64,000 nucleotides of DNA, from positions 484,935,900-484,999,899 of the forward strand of contig NC_081406.1 in NCBI RefSeq assembly GCF_030272615.1, in the 5' to 3' direction. Of the stretch, positions 35,009 to 45,001 are shown in pieces. This DNA is from Cryptomeria japonica (lineage: Eukaryota > Streptophyta > Pinopsida > Cupressales > Cupressaceae). A program made the translations under genes and the position numbers. How positions within the stretch are numbered: the first letter of the stretch is position 1; every line of letters starts with the position of its first letter. The notes beneath the pieces are model-generated. The model saw only the letters and a list, made by a program, of their open reading frames with translations. It was not told the origin of the DNA and searched no databases.

Positions 35009-36381
35009 TGGTATTGAGAGGGGGGGGTGAATCAGTATAGGCAAAAAATTTCTCAACAACTTATCAAGTTAAAGAAATACCAACCGGTTGTCTTAATTAC
35101 TGAACATAACCATGGCAATACCGATTAAAGATAGTAAGACTTCAGACAACATAAATTGATAAGTTTGAACACTTCAAATACATTAAATACTTGATAACAA
35201 CTTTACCAATAAACATATGCATGCGGTATAACAATAATACCATAACCTAATAACTCAGCATGCATAATCACTCAAACAAAGAACCCTTAATCATCACATG
35301 AAAAATGCACAACACATGACACACATATTTTTCACGTGGAAACCCAAATGGGAAAAACCACAGTGGGGATGAATACCCACAAGCTTGTTTTTGAACTCTT
35401 TTGAAGATCACTCTATTAAGAGCCTATTCCAGTTAAAGACTTTACAATAACGTTCTACTAGGAACATATCATGTTAAAGATCACCCGGTTAAGGGATGAC
35501 TATATACCCTATTAAAGGTTGAAACCCTGTTAAAGGTTACCCTGCTAGAGGATTTAAAGAACTCAATAAACTTGAGTCACCTGGTTAGAGGATTTATAGT
35601 AAGCCTGTTAAAGCTAGCCGATAAAGGAATTTTCCAATTGTTGAAATGGTTACAAGACAATAGGTAAAAACTCTGATCTGATAACAACACTACATGCCAA
35701 GGCAAATCCTTTTCAGTTCCTCTACTTCTGCAATCACACTCTGCAGATTTCTCTTACTGGTCTGGCAAGTATCTCATCACTTGGATACACATAGAACATT
35801 TTCCAACAACTTACAATAACAAACATCATCAACCTTATAGACAACAATTAGGTCGGTTGCATAAACCCTAAACCCTAAGCATCTTAGGTTTACAATACAG
35901 GCAATCCAATCCTGACTATCCAAACAATTTTCATAGAGCAATACAATTTCAAACAGATCACAAGACAATCTGCATTATTCATTCTTCACCATACATGGGA
36001 ATCAGTAACTCATAATGCTTTCTTCTCACACCGCTAAGAAGAATGTTCATTCTCGAGGTAGACTTTTAATGCAATCGATCTTCTCATGCAAGATCCTCAA
36101 GGAATTCCTTCACGTGCACAAAGTTGACATGGCACCTTGATCTCATCCTCATGTCTTAGCTAACTCATCACAAAATATCATCGGTTGCATCGAACAAGCT
36201 AGATTGCCAAACCGAAAACCCTAGAGCTGAGACTACCAACTAGTAGTCACACTTAGTGAAACCCCGACACTGGTTCACTGCATTTCTTCATATCGGTTCA
36301 CCAACTTCTTTCAATCTACATACCAGTTCACTTACACTTATTGACATCAATGACAACATACATTATCATCATATACCAACA
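35009..36381 (-). repeat. 3' LTR of truncated element H, reverse orientation
   Basis: On the plus strand it begins TGGTATTGAGAGGGGGGGGTGAATCAGTAT and ends ATATACCAACA, then a polypurine tract (reverse) follows, so this is the 3' LTR of a minus-strand element. It shares the CACGTGGAAACCCAAATGGGAAAAACCACAGTGGGGAT block (about 35333-35370) with other LTRs. The internal domain survives for only about 100-150 bp. Confidence 0.75.
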
Positions 36382-36400
36382 ATCTCCCCCTTTGGCATTG
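36382..36400 (-). promoter_or_regulatory. Polypurine tract of element H
   Basis: The reverse complement ends ...GCCAAAGGGGGAGAT next to the LTR, the same wording as the tracts of A and F. Confidence 0.8.
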
Positions 36401-36699
36401 ATAGTGTTGTCACTATTTTGACTATAGGGTGTTTTTGTTCTCTGATCCATTATAATGTGCAAAATTGTGCTTTGTACTTCCTTTTCTACCTATGAGGGTT
36501 TTGGGTTCAAGGGTTTAAGGTTCTGTAATTCCCCTTTTCTATCTTGAAGTCCATGCATTCTATTTCCATGTTACTTTTTCCACTTAAGTGGAAGGGTCGC
36601 TCCATCGTGGAAAGAGGTTCCCCCTTTTACGTTTGTTCTAGGTCAGTCCTTAAATGTGTTTTATTTTTATGCCTTCCCCTAAGTTTTATTTCCTTGTCA

Positions 36700-37309
36700 G
36701 GCTTCCTAAATATTGTGCAAGTTCTAGTTGATATAATGGTGCACGTGATCTCGCGAAGGGAAGATGTACGGAACTTACCTTTCATGAAGTGGCGAAAGAA
36801 TGGTGGACCCAGGTAGGTGGGTTAAAGAATGAAGTTAAAGACCGAACATGTTTCTCAAGATCCAATGGTCCATGTTGATTCATGAAATAAAGTTGCTAGA
36901 GGTTTACTCTTTGCGAAGTGGTGAAAAGATGGCGGGCCCTAAAAGGTAAGCAAATCCTTCGATTAAAAATTGGTCATCTCCAAGAAGATCTGATGGTCAG
37001 TGCTATTTCACCTGGCAAAGATGTCTGAACTTTACCTTTCTCGAAATGGCGAAAAGGTAGTGGGTCCACTGAAAGGGTTGCTTGTAAGGTAAAAAGGGTG
37101 CATCATGAGATAGATCCAACGATCTGCGCTATTTCACTAGGCAAAATAGCATGAGGTATATCTTTCGCGAAGCAGTGAAAGGATGGTGGGTCTGATAGAT
37201 AGACTGTTCCTAGTTTTTAAAGGTCGATCAACTTGGAGTTAATCGGATGACCCATGTTGATTCGTAACCAGAAGTAACACAAGGTTTACTCTTCACAAAG
37301 TGGCCAAAA
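36700..37309. repeat. Degenerate ~125-bp tandem repeat (second block, left half)
   Basis: The core (C/T)GAAGTGGCGAAA(A)GATGGTGGG(T/C)CC recurs at about 36786, 36915, 37041, 37168 and 37297, i.e. every 125-130 bp. Each copy is preceded by AAGATC(C/T)AATGGTC and TGTTATTTCAC.TGGCAAA. The block is cut by Copia element F and continues at 44020. Confidence 0.75.
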
Positions 37310-38370
37310 TTTTAGGTCCCAGAGACAACTGAGAGGGGGGGGTGAATCAGTTGTCAAATAAATTCAAACCAAAAACAACTTAACCAACTTAATGCTTAAT
37401 ACCAGTAAACCAGTTAAGTATGTCGGTAGACAATTTTAACAGTTAATTGTTATACCGGTAAAGATTAGTGCATGAAACATAAACACAAAGTCATTCACAA
37501 CACATAACACCAGTATTTGTACGTGGAAACCCTGTAAGGGGAAAAACCATAGTGGGAAACCTTACCCACAATCAGATGATACTACTACTGATAGTAAGTG
37601 TACATAAATGGGGTCTGCACATGCAGAAAGGCCAACCGCCTAGAGCTCACTGCTCAATCACAAAATGGGAGTCACACTGACTACAATTGGATGGTTAAAT
37701 CCAATAAGAATGTACTGCTCAAAATATCATCTTCATATGTTAGATTCAGTACCGGTGTAATGCTGATATGCTTTCACAAAAACCTAGCTTCACCTTCAAA
37801 TGATGTCTACATGTATTTCTCTTCTTAATCTCACATAGACCTTCACAAAAACCTTCTTCGCATTCCACATTTGATCTTACAAATAAGATCTTACATTTAT
37901 ACCATAACCTAAGACCAATTTTAGTAGGTCGGCTCTACAAGATATTACAATAAAATCATTTTATAAATAATACAATATCCGATGCAATAACTGATTGAAC
38001 ATGTCGGCTTAATGCATTTACAACAATAATTAATCATCTCCATAGCATGCCATGCTGATCTGGAAAAGATAAACCTGCTGGTGTAACCCTAGATAACCCT
38101 GGACCTATTTGCTGGTAAAAGCAAATATGCAAATATGAATATACCAATGATCAATTCATTAAGACAAGATGTCCACATGATGTCTTCATTATTACCAAGT
38201 GATTTCCATGTCATTCCAAGTGTCGGTGATCATTATATCCTGCCAGTGTACCATATACCAGTAACTATGCAATAGTTACTTGCCTGTCGGTGAATGCTAC
38301 TGTATCTCCAAAGTGCCTGTGTTTTAGTAGGTGTTGACATCAATGACAAAACCATACCAAAATACCAACA
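37310..38370 (-). repeat. 3' LTR of Copia element F (1,061 bp)
   Basis: Matches 42959-44019 end to end with scattered, mostly transition differences. It carries the GAGAGGGGGGGGTGAATCAG block at about 37331-37350, and ACCGGT at 37454 and 37751. The second copy has lost both these hexamers by single changes. Confidence 0.94.
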
Positions 38371-38755
38371 ATCTCCCCCTTTGGCATTGATGGCAACACA
38401 AGATGGAAAAACCATCAAAGTGCCAAAACAAAAATGCCAAGTACCAAAAACCAACAATCTCCAAAAAGATCATAACCAGAAATCAAAATACATACAGAGA
38501 GTAATAATCTCTTCCAAACAACAATCTCTCCCCCTAGGAGAAACATGTGTTTTCCTTGTGTTTTTCAAAGTTTTTCCATACCAATCTCTCCCCCTTTGAC
38601 ATCAAATGGCAAAGTTACAACAAAACCAAGTTCATATACAAAATACCAATCAATTCAATATACCAACTACTCCCCCTGAGAAGTAGCTTCCCATCAAGAA
38701 CCGGACTAAAAGATTTGTCTGTTAATTATGTCGGTTGATGATAATCATCAGCTGT
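38371..38755 (-). promoter_or_regulatory. 3' leader of F with four polypurine tracts
   Basis: Between the pol stop (38756) and the 3' LTR, reverse-strand polypurine tracts lie at 38669-38680, 38584-38598, 38524-38536 and 38371-38385. Each contains a run of five G with flanking A/G on the minus strand. The last is the terminal priming site. Multiplied polypurine tracts are a described hallmark of Sireviruses. Confidence 0.8.
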
Positions 38756-41700
38756 CTAAGTCTCTACTGGTGGGGGTATGACCCCAAGATGATCTCTGAG
38801 ATATTCAAAAGTCTCCTTAGGTAGAGGTTTAGTAAAGATATCTACAATCTTCTCTTTAGTATTTATATAAACCAGTTTTATTTCTTTTGCTTCAACTTTT
38901 TCCCTTAGAAAATTCAATTTGACAGATACATGTTTGGTTTTAGAATGTAGTACCAGATTCTTAGATATATCAATTGCTGCAGTGTTATAACAATAGATAG
39001 TTATAGGTTTCTTGCATTTTACCTTTATGTCTTTCAACATTTGCTTAAGCCATAGTACCTGTGTACAGTTAGTTACTGCTGCAACATATTCAGATTCTGC
39101 TATTGATAAAGATGTACAACTTTGTTTCTTACTCAACCAAGAAACTAATATGTTTCCAAGAAAGAATGCTCCGTCGGTGGTGCTTTTTCTATCATCCACA
39201 TCTCCTGCCTAATTTGCATTTGTGTATGCACATAGTTCAAAGTTTTCATCTCTAAGGTACCATAATCCAGGATTTATAGTGCCTTGTAAGTACCGGAAAA
39301 TCCTTTTTACTGCTGATTCATGATTTTTTCTAGGATTACTCTTAAATCTTGAAACAATACATATTGCATTCATAATATCAGGTCTAGTTTGTGTCAAATA
39401 CAGTAAACCTCCTATCATAGATTTGTATCTAGTTGGATTAACAGGTGTAGATTCATCCCTTTGAGATAGCTTGTCATTTGTAGTCATAGGTGTGCTTACC
39501 GGTTTAGAGTTCTCCATTCCAAATTTCTTTAGTAACTTTTTTAAGTATTTGGATTGATTCAAGAATATACCTTTATCAGTCTGTGAAATCTGCAATCCTA
39601 AAAAGAATTTTATTTCTCCAATCATAGACATTTCAAATTCTTGCTGCATTTTAATAGAAAAATCCTTACATAATCCATCTTCTCCTCCAAAGATTATATC
39701 ATCAAAAAATACTTCTATAATCAAGATGTCATCATTAGTTATTTTGTAATATAAATTGTTGTCTACATTTCCTTTAGTAAAACCAATCTTCAAAAGATAC
39801 TTATCCAATCTTGCATACCAAGCTCTTGGAGCTTATTTTAATCCATACAGAGCTTTTCTTAACTTGCAAACCATATCATTGTCATTTGTCAAAGAAAATC
39901 CATCAGGTTGTTCAATATAGACTTCCTCTTCAAGATCTCCATTCAAAAATGCACATTTAATATCCATTTGATAAACTTTGTAGTTCTTGTGTGCTGCAAA
40001 AGCCAAAAATAATCTGACTGCCTCAATTCTAGCTACTGGTGCAAAGGTTTCATTGTAATCAACTCCTTCCTTCTGAGAATATCCCTTACACACTAGTCTT
40101 TCTTTATTTCTGACAACCTTACCATCTTCATTAAGTTTGTTTCTGAATACCCATTTGGTTCCAATTACATTTTTGTCTTTAGGCCGGGGAGCTAATGTCC
40201 AAGTGTTATTTTTCTCAATTTGCTCTAATTCTTCTTCCATAGCTTTAATCCAAAATTTATCTTCACATGCCTCATTAATTGATGATGGTTCAATTTGAGA
40301 AATAAGACATACCTCTTCATTTGCCAATCTTCCTCTTTTCATAACTCCTTTAAACTTGTTTCCAATTATTTGATCTTCAGAATGATTCAATCTTACATAC
40401 TGGGGTGTCTTTGTTTGTTGTTATTCCTCAATTATTGTGAAATCCTCAAATGATATTGGGGTAATTGGATCTTCATTCTATACCGGTGGATTCAGTGTAG
40501 GTTCATTTTTCAAAATTTCTGTTTCCAGTTCAGAGTCTATATACCTTGAAGTTCCTCTGAATTGTTCATCAATCTTTACATTTGTACTCTCAACAATTTT
40601 CTGCAATCTTTTGTTAAAACATCTATATGCTTTTCTCTTAGATGAATAACCAAGAAATATTCCTTTATCACTTCTAGGATCAAATTTTCCAATATACTCA
40701 TCTCTTCTGATATAACATTTACTTCCAAAAATTCTGAAATACTTAAGAGTAGGAGTATTACCAAACCATAGTTCATGAGGGGTCTTACCGGTTTCACCTT
40801 TGATGTGAACTTTGTTGAATGTATAGACCATTGTACTGACTTCTTCTCTCCAATATACATGTCGTGGGTTTGCTTCTAATAACATACTTCTTGTTGCATC
40901 CAAGATAGTTCTGTTTTTCCTTTCAACAACTCCATTCTGTTGTGGTGTCCAAGGTGTTGATAGCTGTCTTCTGATTCCATTCACCTCACAGAATGTATTA
41001 AATTCCTTAGATGTAAATTCTCCTCCTTGATTTGATCTTAGAAATTTGATTTTCTTACCAGTTTCATTTTCAACCATTGCCTTGAACGGTTTGAACTTTC
41101 CAAGTGTTTCTGATTTTTCTCTGAGAAAAGTAACCCAACACATTCTAGAATAGTCACCAATAATTAGCATAAAATATCTATCACTTTGTAAGCTTTTAGT
41201 TCTGGCTAGACCACATAAATCAGTGTGAATCAAATCAAGAGAATTATTAGATTTCTCTAGAATACTTTTGAAACTAGCTCTAACTTGTTTTCCAAATTGA
41301 CATTCCTTACATACTGTATTGTGAGGTTTGACAATTTTAGGTAGATCTCTAACTGCCTTAGTAGTACTGATCTTTACCATGCAATCAAAGTTTACGTGAT
41401 AGAGTCTTTTATGCCATAACCAACTTTCATCTATATGTGCAATCAAGCATGTCTTCTCATTGTTATTCAAATGAAAGATATTGCCTCTAGTATGATTACC
41501 ATTTACAATTTATAAACCAGTTTTGTTCATGATTTTGCATTTTCCATTCTTAAATTGTAATTGAAATCCTTTCTCAACTAATTGACCAACACTCAAAAGA
41601 TTATGCTTTAATCCTTCAACATAGTAAACATTGTCAGTGTTATGCTTACCATCAAGAGATATTGAACCCTTACCTTTGATCTGACAAGCTTTGTCATCTC

Positions 41701-42901
41701 CAAATCTCACTAAACCACCATTATATTCTTGAAAGTTCAAGAATTTACCTTTGTCTCTTGTCATATGATGTGAGCATCCAAAATCAATGATCCATTCATC
41801 CTTTACTTCAATTTTAGCTGCTAGGGCTTGTTCTACCAGTTTCACTACAGGTGCCAGTTGATCTTCAGTTATAGCAACAAAAACTCATCCATTGTCTGTC
41901 GGATCTTCATCAGAATCATCAGTCACACTTTCATCAGCAATGTAACAAGATTTGTCTTTATTCTTCTTAAATCTGTATCTCTGATATTCAGGATTAGGCT
42001 TGTATGTTCTTCTAGCTTCTTCTCTCATTCTAGCATGTCTATTAGGGCATCTTGAAGCCATATGACCAATCTTATTGTAGTTAAAACATTTAAAGGGTGC
42101 TTTACCTTCATACTTACTTCCAACTGGACCTTTAGGCATTTTCCTTGCAAATATTGCTTCAAGTTCTTCAAGTTCTTTCCTACTTTCTTCAAGTTCTTTT
42201 GCATAAAAGGCTTTCCAATCAGATTTGTCAAATGATGGAGTAGATGATGTTGATTCTTTAAAGGCCAAATCTGTCTTAATAGTAGCAACAGGACCAAATT
42301 CTTCAGTTTCAAAAGATGAAAGTTTTCCAATCAATGTATCCCTAGTTACTGATGTATTAGGCATTGTTCTTAACTCATTTATAGCAGTAACCTTCATTTT
42401 ATATGCCGGTGGCAATCCTCTTAAAAATTTTGAAACAATTTCATCTTCACTTAAGGTTCCTCCACAACATTTAATACCCAAAACAATTTCATTTACTCTT
42501 TCCATAAAAGCATAAATTCTTTCATCTTCTTCCATTTTCAGATGTTCATACCTGACCCAAAAGATTTCAAGTTTTGCAATTTTGACTATGGAATCTCCTT
42601 TATTCAGTGTATCCAAATGATCCCAAATAGCTTTAGCAGTTGATCTATCTGATAATCCCATGATTTGTTGATATGATAATGCGCTCAAAAGTGCTTCTCT
42701 TGCTTTGTAATCATTCTCCTCATCTTTTGTCAAGTTAGCTGGACTAGGTTGACCTGGTACAACAGTAGTATAACCATTCTTTGTAACTTCCTAGATGTCT
42801 TTTCCAATCCAATTTAGATGCATCTCCAATCTGATCTTCCATATGCCATAGTTGGTTCCATCAAGTTTAGGACTATCCTTCCTAAAATAGTTAGTAGACA
42901 T
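38756..42901 (-). pseudogene. Copia gag-pol polyprotein of F (stop-codon pseudogene)
   Basis: From Met at 42901 to the stop at 38756 is exactly 1,382 codons in one register. Gag starts MSTNYFRKDSPKLDGTNYG and has a UBN2-type domain (42733-42350) and a knuckle CFNYNKIGHMASRC (second Cys is Tyr). Protease (about 41800) shows DFG where the family has DS/TG. A GAG-pre-integrase segment precedes the integrase core: HTDLCG, then LRSNQGGEF with Asn in place of the second catalytic Asp, then the Glu in NGVVERKNR. RT has [10 protein letters not shown] and FFDDIIFG, with all Asp kept. RNase H has DDRKST, AESEY and CYNTAAI, the last with Tyr where Asp is usual. Internal stops are near 42792, 41885, 41510, 40478, 40420, 39833 and 39209; no frameshift is seen. 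Confidence 0.93.
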
Positions 42902-42944
42902 TGGATCTCCTCAAGTTGTTAAACTTCTACAAAAAGAGGACTAA

Positions 42945-42956
42945 GCTTTGATACCA
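42945..42956 (-). promoter_or_regulatory. Primer binding site of element F
   Basis: The reverse complement reads TGGTATCAAAGC, one base off the usual TGGTATCAGAGC, 2 bp from the 5' LTR. Confidence 0.88.
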
Positions 42957-42958
42957 AT

Positions 42959-44019
42959 TGCTAGGTCCCAGAGACAACTAAGAGGGGGGGGTGAATCAGT
43001 TGTCAAATAAATTCAAACCAAAAACAACTTAACCAACTTAATGCTTAATACTAGTAAACCAGTTAAGTATGTTGGTAGACAGTTTTAATAGTTAATTGCT
43101 ATATCGGTAAAGATTAGTGCATGAAACATAAACACAAAGTCATCCACAACACATAACACCAGTATTTGTACGTGGAAACCCTGTAAGGGGAAAAACCACA
43201 GTGGGAAACCTTACCCACAATCAGATGATACTACTACAGATAGTAAGTGTACATAAATGGGGTCTGCACATGCAGAAAGGCCAACCGCCTAGAGCTCACT
43301 GCTCAATCACAAAATGGGAGTCACACTGACTACAATTGGATGGTTAAATCCAATAAGAATGTTCTGCTCAAAATATCATCTTCATATGCTAGATTCAGTA
43401 CCGATGTAATGCTGATATGCTTTCACAAAAACCTAGCTTCACCTTCAAATGATGTCTGTGTGTATTACTCTGCTTAATCTCACATATACCTTCACAAAAA
43501 CCTTCTTCGCATTCCACATTTGATCTTACAAATAAGATCTTACATTTATACCATAACCTAAGACCAATTTTAGTAGGTTGGCTCTATAAGATATTACAAT
43601 AAAATCATTTTATAAATAATACAATATCCAATGCAATAACTGATTGAACATGTCGGCTTAATGCATTTACAACAATAATTAATCATCTCCATAGCATGCC
43701 ATGCTGATCTGGAATAGATAAACCTGTCGTTGTAACCCTAGATAACCCTGGACCTATTTGTCAGTAAAAGAAAATATGCAAATATGAATATAACAATGAT
43801 CAATTCATTAAGACAAGATGTCCACATGATGTCTTCGATATTACCAAGTATTTTCCATGTCATTGCAAGTGTCGGTGATCATTATATCCTATTGGTGTAC
43901 CATATACCAGTAACTATGCAATAGTTACTTGCCTGTCGGTGAATGCTGCTGGATCTCCAAAGTGCTAGTGTTTTAGTAGGTGTTGACATCAATGACAAAA
44001 CCATACCAAAATACCAACA
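42959..44019 (-). repeat. 5' LTR of Copia element F (1,061 bp)
   Basis: Plus strand TGCTAGGTCCC ... CCAAAATACCAACA. Same length as the 3' LTR. Drives gag-pol leftwards if active; no TATA box is assigned. Confidence 0.94.
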
Positions 44020-44725
44020 GAAAAGGAGCTAGCATTTATGTGGTGGATGATGTGGCAGAATAGTTTGATGCCTGGCTGAGGTAAAAGATGACTTGTCATT
44101 AGGACACGTGGCTCCAAAGGATTGTGAAGGGCCCACCTCGATTGAGTGGCGATGGTGATGAAATTCATGGTTAAATAAAACACATGGCAGCTCAGATGTG
44201 GAGTCCAATGGAGTTCTTGAATGAATGAATTGTTGACATGTAAGAGTTATTTGCCAGAAATCAATAAGGCAAGTGGATTCTGCATAGAGGGCCCACTTTG
44301 AAGAATAAAGGATGTTAAAGGCCGCACATCTCGAAAGTGATCCAATGATGAGCGTTGTTTCGCAGCCCAAAGATGCAAGGTTTTTAAACTTTGTGAAATA
44401 GCAAAAACCATTAGCGGTGACGACTTCATGCAGTTAGTTAAAAAGACTAGCGGTCACTGTGGATAGTAAAGATCGAGCAGATGGTAGAAGATATAACGGC
44501 CAGCACTATTTCGCATGAAAGAGATGCGTGAGATTTATGCTTTGGGAAACAACGAAAGGAAGGTGGGGCCCGTTTTTAAGAAGGATGACCCAGGTAAGGT
44601 AAGAAACGTGCATGTTCTTTAGGATCTGATGGACGGTGTTGTTTTGCATGGAAAAGAAGCAAGGTTTTTATCCTTCACAAAATAGCGAAAAAGCTAGGAC
44701 AATGAGAATTTCTTTGTGGTCCGTT
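44020..44725. repeat. Degenerate ~125-150 bp tandem repeat (second block, right half)
   Basis: Continues the block at 36700-37309 after element F. Units with GATCCAATGATGAGCGTTGTTTCGC, GTGAAATAGCAAAAA, GGAAACAACGAAAGGAAGGTGGGGCCC and CAAAATAGCGAAAAAGC lie at about 44338-44405, 44490-44570 and 44627-44700. They are more diverged than the left half. Confidence 0.65.
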
Positions 44726-45001
44726 GGAGCCTTTTTTCAATTTCAATTGTGAATTTATTGCCGAAGCATGTGGATTAATGTCTCAATTCAATGCTTTGTT
44801 GTCATATTAAGCCTCACATCAACTAAATTTTAGTGTCATTTCGAAGAGTTTTGCAGAGGAACCATTGCGTAGAGCGAATTTATTCAGGCAACAAGTAAGT
44901 TTTGTACATTGTTTTAACAGTTATAGTTCGAATTGATATCATTGGGTGCTTAAATTCTCTGAGGTCTATTTAATATAAATTGAAATAGCTGTAATTCAAA
45001 G
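44726..45001. other. Leader before the element C reading frame
   Basis: About 275 bp without a coding frame. GCGTAGAGCGAATTTATTCAGGCAAC at about 44868-44893 resembles the GAGCGAA blocks that precede ORF2 in A and B. Confidence 0.35.

Larger units (their letters stand above)
37310..44019 (-). mobile_element. Copia LTR retrotransposon F, complete ends, gag-pol broken by stops
   Basis: 6,710 bp with LTRs of 1,061 bp each. Flanks CAAAA (37305-37309) and GAAAA (44020-44024) are a target duplication with one change. The gag, protease, integrase, RT, RNase H order is that of Copia. The primer site is at 42945-42956 and the terminal polypurine tract at 38371-38385. Several polypurine tracts before the 3' LTR and the LTR-end motif point to the Sirevirus lineage (family knowledge). 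The left outer end has lost the canonical dinucleotide (TT instead of TG on the plus strand). It sits inside the ~125-bp repeat block. Confidence 0.94.
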
